Positions 16,022-24,899 of a DNA stretch of 49,361 bases are shown piece after piece. The notes below the pieces were generated by a model, which did no database searches, was not told the origin of the DNA, and was given only the letters and a program-made list of their open reading frames with translations. The DNA comes from a virus. Location of the stretch: positions 78,550-127,910 of the IMG/VR virus record IMGVR_UViG_3300000233_000006. The stretch is one strand, 5' to 3'. Made by a program: the position numbers and the translations under genes. Position 1 is the stretch's first letter, and the number at the start of each line of letters is the position of its first letter.

Positions 16022-17635
16022 TCAGTCTCCAGTGATGTTCCTTAGAACATAAGAAATTGTATCAGTCTCCGCGCTCGCATTAAACGAACCTTCGAGATTA
16101 ATATAGTATTTTCTTGATTTAAGTAATTGATCAACTTCGGCGATGGCCTCGTCACTATAAACAAAATCTAAGGAACAGCGATCGCCGTCAAAGTCGGCTC
16201 CAAGACCAGCTAAACGACTTGGATGAGGTCCGATCGTATTAAAGAACCCGATGTCCCGAACCGGAAAATGTTGAGCAATGACTTCGGTTGGATTCCAGTC
16301 ATCATCGAGCATGGTTAGTCGCAACTCTCTGACCGTTGTTCTTAAGAAAAGTTTAGTAGGAAAGATACTCCCGGTTCCAGCAACAGGGTATCGTGTCAAA
16401 TACGCTGCATAACGATGAGCATATTTAAAAACCGAAAGATAAAAGAGTTCAGCCGCCGTGATCGGCTTGCAATCGTCGATCGAACGTCCCTCAGGAAGTG
16501 CTTTAGGATCGTAAATGACTTTAAGCTCTTTATTGGGTCCAATATAAACCATGGCAAGATAATAGTCTTCGTAATCAAGAATCTCGTGCCGTAGCTCTTC
16601 TTCAGAAAAACGATTAATGCGACGTTCCAATCCTTCGATGCTCATCCATTCATCATAAAACTCATGATGCACGTAAACTTCTTCAGGCATTAATGTCTTC
16701 TTATTAATGAGTTTAGCTAAACCCTGTTCATTAATAAAAATGTTTGAGAGGATCTCATTTCGAATTTGGAAAACTGCAACCGGTAAAATACCTTTAATAT
16801 ACTGAAACAAACCCACCATGGTTTGGTTTAGACTGAAGTTACTCTCTTTATGAAGTTCAGTCGGCCTATAGATCGATGAAGAAATAACGTTCATCGTTCC
16901 GTTAAATAGCGAGCGCGCAGCCCACTTACCAAGGATAAACTTCTTCTTACCCTCAAGCATCCCCATGATGTAATCATAAACGCTATTCGCCGCAGTCTGA
17001 ATACTGATCGCCGCACCATTAATAAGTTCAGGCGCGCTTTTAATCACGACGTCATCAACAGTGAACGAAGACGATAACATTTTTCTATAGAAGGTATTGA
17101 TTTCATCTTCCGAAGGTTGCCCGTTATCGTCGACCTCATAATCTCGAAATCCAGCAGGGATAACAAGCCAGTCCGTGAGTAAAGCTTCGTTTCGATACTT
17201 CTCAAGAAGTTCAATATTGACCGAACGTCGAATACTTTCGTTTTCTTTAAAGATAAGGTCTGTAAAATGTTCCATGAAGAAATGAAATCCGGTACGTCCT
17301 TCGGTAGGACTGGAACGTACAAAATCTTTTTCCTTTTTATCAAAGACTGCATAGGCCTTGCCTAGCATAATGTCTTCATAAAGACCTTTGAGCTTTGAGA
17401 GCGTTTTAAAAATGATAGGGTGGAAAAAAGGTATCTTGGCGTTGATATAAGCAAACTTAATATATCTCGAAGGTTCGCCCATTTTCCCGAAATATTCTGT
17501 ACTAAACAAACCTTCTGGATGAAGGTTCTTACTTGAACCATTAACAATGTCAAGAACTTTGATTTGGTTCATGTCTTTTAGTTGGTCAGCATTGAGTTTT
17601 AACAACTCAATGTTAAATGGCTTCTGCTCAATCAT
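16022..17635 (-). CDS. Virion-type RNA polymerase beta-prime subunit, N-terminal part with catalytic DFDGD (phiKZ gp180 type)
   Basis: 537 residues. LAGLGADFDGDRCSLDFVYS places the Mg-binding aspartates at D481, D483 and D485, equivalent to NADFDGDQMAVH of bacterial beta-prime. The tail LLKSRKYYIN then SYVLRNITGD matches LMMSTNNILS then LYYMTRD, so the fragment ends near E. coli residue 520. The rest of beta-prime (bridge helix, trigger loop) is not in the window; in phiKZ it is a separate distant gene. N-terminal PEGLFSTEYFGKMGEPSRYI aligns with [20 protein letters not shown], but the zinc-ribbon cysteines are gone. It is transcribed before beta, the reverse of bacterial rpoB-rpoC order. ATG 17635 has GGGG upstream. 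Confidence 0.92.
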   Translation of the reverse strand: MIEQKPFNIELLKLNADQLKDMNQIKVLDIVNGSSKNLHPEGLFSTEYFGKMGEPSRYIKFAYINAKIPFFHPIIFKTLSKLKGLYEDIMLGKAYAVFDKKEKDFVRSSPTEGRTGFHFFMEHFTDLIFKENESIRRSVNIELLEKYRNEALLTDWLVIPAGFRDYEVDDNGQPSEDEINTFYRKMLSSSFTVDDVVIKSAPELINGAAISIQTAANSVYDYIMGMLEGKKKFILGKWAARSLFNGTMNVISSSIYRPTELHKESNFSLNQTMVGLFQYIKGILPVAVFQIRNEILSNIFINEQGLAKLINKKTLMPEEVYVHHEFYDEWMSIEGLERRINRFSEEELRHEILDYEDYYLAMVYIGPNKELKVIYDPKALPEGRSIDDCKPITAAELFYLSVFKYAHRYAAYLTRYPVAGTGSIFPTKLFLRTTVRELRLTMLDDDWNPTEVIAQHFPVRDIGFFNTIGPHPSRLAGLGADFDGDRCSLDFVYSDEAIAEVDQLLKSRKYYINLEGSFNASAETDTISYVLRNITGD

Positions 17636-17685
17636 AACTTTACCCCGGCTATTTTATGAAATACATTGTTTTGTAGGTGATACGA

Positions 17686-20600
17686 ATGTTTGGTTCAAAA
17701 AAACAAAAGACGATCGACCCGTCGAAGATTAATGACGGACTTGACTTTGATCTAGGCGACCTTGACGCAAGCGATGAAGAACTTAATCGGTTATTAGGTA
17801 ACGGTCGTCAGAATGGACGTAAGCCGACGGTTGCAACAGAATTTATCGGCGGCGCAAGTCGTGACTTTATTAGTGAAACCGTTAACTTTGGTAACATTAA
17901 TGACCAGATCATCAAAAAGATTTTGCCTAGCGATTATGGAACAATTCTAGATCGTTCTGACGCATATACGACACCACTCACAGAGATGTACACTGAGTCG
18001 GTTAAGACGATACGTCCTGCGGCTTATCGCCTTGCCACAACCGTTAACCGACTTGTTCCGAATGAACTCAAGACCTTAAAGAAGATTACGTCTTCAGTAA
18101 CAACTAAACTTTCTGACGATTCGACATATTCGTCATCTGATTCCCCAGAGTCGATTCGAGAAAATTCGATCAAGGCATCGCTTGCCGAAGTTTTTGATGT
18201 TCAGCGTCAAGTCGACCAACGTGAAAGAGCGCACGACCGTGCTGAAGGTCGGATCAAAGATGAGATCAACTTTAAAAACGAGCGTTTTAATCAATCTGTA
18301 TTCAGTGCGATCGAGAATAATACGTCTCGCGTTGCTCAGTACACGACAAGCGTTAATTCAGCGTTCCAGAGAAAGTCACTTGAGATTCAGTACCGTAGTT
18401 TCTTTATTCAGTCAGAAATGCTTGAGCATAATAAAAAGTACTACGAACTTTTTAAATCTCAAAATGAAAGTATTGTACGAAATACCGGGTTGCCCGATTA
18501 CCTTAAAATTACAACACCTGAGATGGTCGCTGAGGCGGCGGTACGTCGCGCGGTAGGCAACGTATCCGAATCGCTTTACGGTGAAGGCTCGGTGGTCTCA
18601 CGCTCAATTAAACGACTAAATAGAAAGGTTAAAAACTTTTCGATGGACGTTCGTGACTCACTTGAGTCAGGAACAACCGGCATACAGATGATGGAGGATC
18701 TAAGAGAGGACGACGAGAGCATCTCTAGGACAGCCGGTCGTGCCGTAGGTAAGGGTTTAGCCTACTCTCTTTTTGGTAAAATCGGAGACAAACTCAAAGA
18801 ATTCGACCTACTCGACAAACTTGACCAGCACACAAACGGTGCAGGAAAAAAAATACGTAATAAAATGTCTACTTTAGCCGACATGCTCAAAAACCCAACG
18901 GGTTATGCAGCCAAGGCCTTAGGTAGGGGTGGTTCACTCGAAGAGGATTATTCCGACGGTACTGCTCGTGGTATCGGTAAGTCCTTTGGACGCTTTTTCG
19001 CAGATTCGTTCAAAGAAAGCGCAAATACAAAAGTCACTGAAGGCCAGTCAATTACCGATTTAAATCGACCTGTTCCTTTTGACGTTGCGACACGCAAAAG
19101 TATCGTCACAGTTATTCCAAAATACCTTTCACATATTTTAAGAGAAGTAACCGCACTTCGTTTAGGTAAAGAACCCGAACTTTTAAAGTTCGATCATAAG
19201 TCAAATGATTTAATGCGTTCGAGCCAGATTACAAAAAACTTAACTCGAGATTTAGACGTTAATATTAGGACGTCAAGTTTAAGAAGTTCGTATAATGCCT
19301 TCTTTAAATACATGGAGCAAAAAGACAATAAAGGAAAGTTTGTTGTCAAACAAGAGAATCACTTCACACAACAAGAAAAGAAGTCGATTATAGAGACGTC
19401 GTTCATACTTCGTTTACGAGGTCATTTTACAGGGATCGAAAGTTTAGTCCAGCCAGGTCCTGGGCGTAAGCTGTTCCTTGAACGTTTAACCGCCAACGGC
19501 ATTAATAATAAAAAGGGATTCACTGACGTCACAAAGAAGATTAACTCTATCTTTGGTGTTAATCGACAGGGTCGGCGAATCGCAGATAAAAAACAACTTC
19601 AACAACGTAAAAACTTTAATGAAGTTGTTAATTCATTACCCGAAACTTTATCTAAGAGTTCAAGCGTTGCAGGAACATTGTCTGATCTTGGTCAGGACGA
19701 TAATCTAATCGATAGCGGATTCTTTAAGAAGAAAAAAGACGGTTCGTTTTATCTTGACGAAGATAAACTCGCACGTCAAGTTGGCGATCTTGAAGGCGAC
19801 GTTCAGCGTAAAAACGATTACGATGCCGACACAGAGCGTCTTAAGAACAATCCGTTAGGCATGAGAAATCGCGATAACATCGAACGTAACGACCGAGGGA
19901 TCCATCCAGGCTACAACGGACTACATGGTTTAAAGTCCAAGTCAGATGGCAAGGCACGCGGTGTCTTTGAACAAATGCTCGATTCAATTAACGCCATGCG
20001 TAAAATCATGGAAACCTGTTGGTGCATGAAGTCTGTTCACGGGAAGCTTGATGAGCAACTCTCCGATTTGAACAGCAATAAAATTCGAGACAACCTCGAT
20101 CGAAATAAGGGACATCAAGAACTCGACAGCGTTCTTTTAAATCAAAAAAATAACAGTCGTTCGGAAAGTGATGTCTTAAGACAGGACAAGATTAGACAAG
20201 ATAAAGAACGTAAAGGTATGGGGCGTCAGCGTAAGCTCACTAAAGACCGTGACGAACTCATTAAACTGTACGAAGAAACAAAAACTGTTTATGTAAACAT
20301 AGACACTTTGTCTAAGAAAGTTGAAGGCGTTTTACTACGTTTCAATCAAGAAAATGTCAATCTTAAAATAAAGAAACCTTATCAGATTGCTTTATCAAAA
20401 GCTAAGTCGGCTCGTAGTTCTGACTTCTTAAAGAGTTTTGATGAGTTAAAGAAACGTATCGAAAACATCGACGTAAACGCACCTTTCTCAACTGAAATCG
20501 ATAACTTACGTAAAGCGATTAAATTACGTCATAAAAATTTAACTTCGATACATAGTGAACTGGATGCGCTTGTTAAACGATCCGAAAAAGTTAGGCGGTC

Positions 20601-23600
20601 AGGACGTCGTACGACAACGTCTCGAGACAATGTTGAGGACACTCCAACGTCAATCGTTGACCAGACTGTACCCCCAAGTCCACCGCCACCAATAACCCCG
20701 ACAACACCTACTCCGTCAATAACCCCGACAACACCTACTCCAGGTTCTGGATTTGCTGAGGGCAGTAATTCTGTCACTCCACTTATAAATGGGTTTAACC
20801 ACGTCAAAAACAAGGTATCGAACCTCTTTACGCGCCCCACACAAAATAACATGGTTCAGCAAGACTTAGCTTCAGCACCTAATACTGCCGGTAAAACGCT
20901 GTCTGGTACAGCCAATAAAATATTGGCTGGTGTAGCGACTTATGGAGGTTTGTCTTTATTTGGGGCTGGAGCAGCTAACGCAGGTTCTTTAGGGACTTTA
21001 GCTTTTGAGCCAACAACTGGACTTCCATTACTCATAGCCCTAGGCCTGGCAGGCGCAGGCTATAAAATTTACAAGAATAAGAAAAAACAACGAGACATCG
21101 AAAAGGCAGCACTTCAAACACAACCAGGAGTTTCGGACGTACCGGCAAATGCCGAAGGTACGTTACAGAATATGTCTGGAAATACCGTGACAGGAAGTGT
21201 TGTTAACGCCGCAGGAACTGTTATTGACGGCGCATCAAAATTGTCGCAGAATGTTGCGAGAGGTATCAAGGATAAATTTAAAACCGTCGTTGGTGCATCT
21301 AAAGGTGCTTTAAATGAGGCTAGTAAACGACGCGATGATATCAAGTCTAAAATTAGTGAGTTCTCGGATAACAACACACTTCACGGTATCGATTTTGCTG
21401 CCGATCGTTTAATAAGTCAGGTTGCAGGAAGCATCAGTGAAAAAGCGCGTTCACGCGTTAAAGCGGCCCTGGTCAAAACGTATAAAAGCGCACAATCTAA
21501 AGGCGGCGATAAACTTGCGTTAGCCGCAATCAGTGCCGTTATATTGAGAACGTCTTTTACCACCGCAGGACTTCGTGAAGTTACTGAATGGACGGAGGAC
21601 GGTCGTCCTATTAAGTCACGCGTTAAAGATACTGTCAAGAATATTGCAGGTAATGTCAGGACGCGTTATCGGAATAGCGAGACTGTCGAACAGGCGCGTG
21701 AAGGTATTAAAAACGTTATTGAAAATAACGATAGAAGTATTATCCAGCGCGGCTTTCGTTTATTTAACCGAGGTCGCGAAAGCGACTTTATAAAAACACT
21801 GACTAATAAAAATGTCAACGTAAGTGAAAAAGCTTCAAGTATTCTTCAGCTTGTTAAGAATATTGAAATGACGGAACTGTTAAAGAAACTTATCCCTAAA
21901 AAGAAAAAGTTTAATGACAGAAATAACGACGGTCATCGAGATAATGCGTGGGACGCTAGTACGGGTACGGCCGCATCTGTCGGTCTAAAAGGTGTTGCTG
22001 CACGAGCAGCTACCGCCATACTTTCTCGCCCACTCATTGCTGCGGCAGCAGGACTTGCCGTAGCAGGCGTTGTTTCATGGTTATCTAATTTAAAATCTGG
22101 TGAATTTAAAGATGTAGTAGGTGAAACTTGGCATGGCGCTAAGAAACTTGCTAAAGGCGCCGTAAAAGGCGCCGGAAATTTAGCCGTAACAACAGGTGAA
22201 GTTTTTGAACAATGGGGTTTAACCCTAGGTCGAGGCATAAGAGATGTTGGCGGATGGGCGCTTGATAAGTCCTTAGATTCGCTACCTCTAATCGGCCATG
22301 TTTACAAGTACCAGAAAAATAAAGCAATGGAAGCTTTTAATGAAGGACGTTTTCTTCAATACGGTATTCGGATCAATGACCTCTCTAGCGTTCAACGTAT
22401 CCTCGAACTTGAAGCCTACATTATCGACGAACGTGTCGTCGACACAACTAACGGTAAAGTTCAAAAAGATCGAATTGATCAGGAAAAGTTGTTTAAGATA
22501 TTTGATATCGATAAAGACGACGTCAAAGGTCAAAGACGTTTTATACGCTGGTTTACCGGACGTTTCATAAAGGTCTTTAGATACCATGCGGTTGCACTCA
22601 GAACCATCAAAAAGGAATTTAGTGACTTTACATTACTTAAGTCCTTAAACAAAAAAGAAAAACTTGAATACTTTAATCGAGTCAAGTCGATAAGTGGTAT
22701 CCTTAATGTTTTTGAACTTCCATTTAACACCGATGAAAAAAATGATGTTACTGAAGAAGAGATCGATGCATGGTACCGTCAGGCGATTGACAAAGTTAAA
22801 AGTCAAAAAGACGATCCTGAAAAAAAGAAAAAAGACGGTACGTCAACAAATAAACCTGAAGATAAAGTAGGTAAAGAAAAAGACGACTATATCAAAGGTC
22901 AAAATCGTAAAAAGGTACTTGATGATCTTGAAGCTAAACGCGCGTCGGTCGAAGCGACGCGAAGAATAAAGGCGGAAGATCAGAAGGTATCTAAAGAGAA
23001 CGCGTCACGTCGCCAGGCCGAATTTAACAAGGCGGCTTCTGATATTTCTTCAGGGAATGTTCCGTCACCTCAAGCACCGTCTAGCGTTGCTTCAATGACA
23101 GGTAACACACTCCTTGCCTTACCTAACACCACCGTTCCAGCCTTAGACAAAAATCCGAACGGTTATGAAAAAGCCCTTGAAGAGTTTGCGATTAAGAACG
23201 GTATTCAAAAAGGACCTGAGCTTGCGGCTTTTATGGCCAACGCTTCTGTTGAAACAGGTCAATTTAAACATCTTACTGAAAAAGGTAAGAACGCAGGTTC
23301 ACAATACGAAGGTCGCAAGGTCTTAGGTAACACTGAACCTGGCGATGGAGAGAAGTTTAAAGGTCGCGGGTTCATGCAACTTACCGGACGTTATAATTAC
23401 GGCGTTATCGGGAATGCGCTCGGTGTAGATTTAGTCAATAATCCAGACCTTGTATCAGAACCTGAAATGGCTATGAAAACTGCCGTCGCCTATTGGAAAC
23501 TACATAATGGCGGAAAGATTCCTGAAGCAGCGCGTTCGGGAGACTTCAAGAAGTCTGTCTATTATGTCAATGGCGGTTACAACGCGTTTAATGAACGCCA

Positions 23601-24825
23601 GGGCCAGTACGACAAATATCTTCAGATGTATAATTCTGGAAATACTGTCGCGGCATCGGCACAGTCGACTCCATCGGCACAGTCGACTCCATCGGCACAG
23701 TCAGGTGCACCTACCTTTAGTATAGGTCAGCGACCTTCAAATGACCTTATTATGCCCCAAACTAACGGAACACTTGCGATGTCGCAGTCACTTGTTCCAA
23801 CTTCAGTACCTACCGTTGTAGGTAATCAAACTGTCGCCACAAATACATCACTTGTGCAACCGAGCGTTCTTAAACCTGTTGCTCAAAACACAGATACAGC
23901 AAAATTACCAGAAGAAGTTCTGAACCTACGTGTTAAGGACACTGACGGCAAAGTTAAGACACTTAAACAACTAGGTGTCACAACCTATGACGAACTCTCC
24001 AAGCGTGGAGGACAAGCGTTTGCAGGCGGTTATAATGACCCTAGCGTAACGTATGCAACGTCACTTATTCAAAAAGAACTGGGCGATAATTTTGGTCGTG
24101 TCACGGCACAAAACGACCATTACCATAAGGTTAACGCACCCAGTTCAGAACATACAAAAGGTTATAAGACGGACTATACCGTCAATGACAAAGACTATAA
24201 AAAGGCACATGCTGACACCGTAGCAGCCATGACAAAATACGGGTTGGTTGAAGGTAAAGACTTTAAAATCATTTCGGCACCTCACGGCACAGGTGGACAT
24301 ATTGATTTTAAGTTAACTGAAAGCGGTCGAACCAAAATGAGAACTCTTATGGGTAATCAGGAGGCTCAACCTCAACCTCAAACGACTCAAGAAGCAGGTA
24401 TGACGCCAGCTCAACCAGCGTTACCGATCACCCAGGTTCCTAGCCTAGGTCAGGCCGTACCGCAGGCGCCAGTATCTAATGCCCAGAATAATGGGGCATC
24501 CTTGCCGAATGCAGTCGGTAATGCAACGACACCCGGGATGGGTGGGTTTAGACCACCCATGTATGTCCCGCAACCTAATGTAGCGACGCAGTCTCAACAA
24601 GTCATGCCTTCTTTTGAGCCCATGCAAAAGGCAGTATCTGAGATGACAGGTGTTGCACGTGAACAGCTTGGTGTACTCCAGCAAATTCGAGAGGGTATCA
24701 ATCAGCTCGGAGATAAACTAGGCAGTCAGGACGTGATGTCTCAGGAACCTAAACAAACCCCTGTAAAACAATCGCGCCCCGCAGAAATGCCTAAACCCGC
24801 CATAAGTGTGAGTAATTCAATCTAA
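17686..24825 (+). CDS. Giant virion lysin with GH19-like and M15 peptidase-like domains (position of phiKZ gp181)
   Basis: 2379 residues from ATG 17686. An in-frame GTG at 17677 falls on the AGGTGA ribosome site, which is 5 nt before the ATG, so the ATG is chosen. Order: charged coiled-coil-like N-terminal half (about 1-980); Pro/Thr linker (about 996-1024); Gly/Ala hydrophobic segments near 1078-1130 and 1438-1465 that could insert in membranes; Lys/Glu-rich helices; a GH19 chitinase/lysozyme-like domain (about 1820-1980) with catalytic-type Glu1856 in NASVETGQ and FKGRGFMQLTGRYNY; a Ser/Gln linker; and an M15-like peptidase domain (about 2090-2230) with SEHTKGYKTD (His2156, Asp2163) and GGHIDF (His2205). 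It probably cuts peptidoglycan glycan and peptide bonds during DNA entry. It lies divergent from the RNAP genes. Confidence 0.87.
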   Translation: MFGSKKQKTIDPSKINDGLDFDLGDLDASDEELNRLLGNGRQNGRKPTVATEFIGGASRDFISETVNFGNINDQIIKKILPSDYGTILDRSDAYTTPLTEMYTESVKTIRPAAYRLATTVNRLVPNELKTLKKITSSVTTKLSDDSTYSSSDSPESIRENSIKASLAEVFDVQRQVDQRERAHDRAEGRIKDEINFKNERFNQSVFSAIENNTSRVAQYTTSVNSAFQRKSLEIQYRSFFIQSEMLEHNKKYYELFKSQNESIVRNTGLPDYLKITTPEMVAEAAVRRAVGNVSESLYGEGSVVSRSIKRLNRKVKNFSMDVRDSLESGTTGIQMMEDLREDDESISRTAGRAVGKGLAYSLFGKIGDKLKEFDLLDKLDQHTNGAGKKIRNKMSTLADMLKNPTGYAAKALGRGGSLEEDYSDGTARGIGKSFGRFFADSFKESANTKVTEGQSITDLNRPVPFDVATRKSIVTVIPKYLSHILREVTALRLGKEPELLKFDHKSNDLMRSSQITKNLTRDLDVNIRTSSLRSSYNAFFKYMEQKDNKGKFVVKQENHFTQQEKKSIIETSFILRLRGHFTGIESLVQPGPGRKLFLERLTANGINNKKGFTDVTKKINSIFGVNRQGRRIADKKQLQQRKNFNEVVNSLPETLSKSSSVAGTLSDLGQDDNLIDSGFFKKKKDGSFYLDEDKLARQVGDLEGDVQRKNDYDADTERLKNNPLGMRNRDNIERNDRGIHPGYNGLHGLKSKSDGKARGVFEQMLDSINAMRKIMETCWCMKSVHGKLDEQLSDLNSNKIRDNLDRNKGHQELDSVLLNQKNNSRSESDVLRQDKIRQDKERKGMGRQRKLTKDRDELIKLYEETKTVYVNIDTLSKKVEGVLLRFNQENVNLKIKKPYQIALSKAKSARSSDFLKSFDELKKRIENIDVNAPFSTEIDNLRKAIKLRHKNLTSIHSELDALVKRSEKVRRSGRRTTTSRDNVEDTPTSIVDQTVPPSPPPPITPTTPTPSITPTTPTPGSGFAEGSNSVTPLINGFNHVKNKVSNLFTRPTQNNMVQQDLASAPNTAGKTLSGTANKILAGVATYGGLSLFGAGAANAGSLGTLAFEPTTGLPLLIALGLAGAGYKIYKNKKKQRDIEKAALQTQPGVSDVPANAEGTLQNMSGNTVTGSVVNAAGTVIDGASKLSQNVARGIKDKFKTVVGASKGALNEASKRRDDIKSKISEFSDNNTLHGIDFAADRLISQVAGSISEKARSRVKAALVKTYKSAQSKGGDKLALAAISAVILRTSFTTAGLREVTEWTEDGRPIKSRVKDTVKNIAGNVRTRYRNSETVEQAREGIKNVIENNDRSIIQRGFRLFNRGRESDFIKTLTNKNVNVSEKASSILQLVKNIEMTELLKKLIPKKKKFNDRNNDGHRDNAWDASTGTAASVGLKGVAARAATAILSRPLIAAAAGLAVAGVVSWLSNLKSGEFKDVVGETWHGAKKLAKGAVKGAGNLAVTTGEVFEQWGLTLGRGIRDVGGWALDKSLDSLPLIGHVYKYQKNKAMEAFNEGRFLQYGIRINDLSSVQRILELEAYIIDERVVDTTNGKVQKDRIDQEKLFKIFDIDKDDVKGQRRFIRWFTGRFIKVFRYHAVALRTIKKEFSDFTLLKSLNKKEKLEYFNRVKSISGILNVFELPFNTDEKNDVTEEEIDAWYRQAIDKVKSQKDDPEKKKKDGTSTNKPEDKVGKEKDDYIKGQNRKKVLDDLEAKRASVEATRRIKAEDQKVSKENASRRQAEFNKAASDISSGNVPSPQAPSSVASMTGNTLLALPNTTVPALDKNPNGYEKALEEFAIKNGIQKGPELAAFMANASVETGQFKHLTEKGKNAGSQYEGRKVLGNTEPGDGEKFKGRGFMQLTGRYNYGVIGNALGVDLVNNPDLVSEPEMAMKTAVAYWKLHNGGKIPEAARSGDFKKSVYYVNGGYNAFNERQGQYDKYLQMYNSGNTVAASAQSTPSAQSTPSAQSGAPTFSIGQRPSNDLIMPQTNGTLAMSQSLVPTSVPTVVGNQTVATNTSLVQPSVLKPVAQNTDTAKLPEEVLNLRVKDTDGKVKTLKQLGVTTYDELSKRGGQAFAGGYNDPSVTYATSLIQKELGDNFGRVTAQNDHYHKVNAPSSEHTKGYKTDYTVNDKDYKKAHADTVAAMTKYGLVEGKDFKIISAPHGTGGHIDFKLTESGRTKMRTLMGNQEAQPQPQTTQEAGMTPAQPALPITQVPSLGQAVPQAPVSNAQNNGASLPNAVGNATTPGMGGFRPPMYVPQPNVATQSQQVMPSFEPMQKAVSEMTGVAREQLGVLQQIREGINQLGDKLGSQDVMSQEPKQTPVKQSRPAEMPKPAISVSNSI
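20691..20741 (+). repeat. 27-bp tandem repeat coding the Pro/Thr linker of the lysin
   Basis: The 24-nt block AATAACCCCGACAACACCTA-CTCC occurs at 20691-20714 and again, identical, at 20718-20741. It encodes ITPTTPTPS repeats. Exact identity at DNA level points to recent duplication. Confidence 0.85.
23656..23703 (+). repeat. 18-bp tandem repeat coding a Ser-Ala-Gln-Ser-Thr-Pro linker
   Basis: TCGGCACAGTCGACTCCA is present twice exactly (23656-23673, 23674-23691), then a partial third copy. It encodes SAQSTP repeats in the linker between the GH19 and M15-like domains. The copy number is likely variable between isolates. Confidence 0.88.
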
Positions 24826-24828
24826 AAA

Positions 24829-24860
24829 CTGGAAGAGGTCGAAAGACCTCTTCCAGTTTT
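24829..24860 (+). terminator. Hairpin terminator after the lysin gene
   Basis: Perfect 12-bp stem (CTGGAAGAGGTC, GAAA tetraloop) followed by TTTTATT, 4 nt after the lysin stop. A classic intrinsic terminator. Confidence 0.92.
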
Positions 24861-24899
24861 ATTGTGTGAAACAGACGTAACCACTCCGAGGATAAAATT

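Noticed and set aside
17677-17685. GTG start for the lysin
   Set aside because: The codon is part of the AGGTGA ribosome site that fits ATG 17686 at correct spacing.
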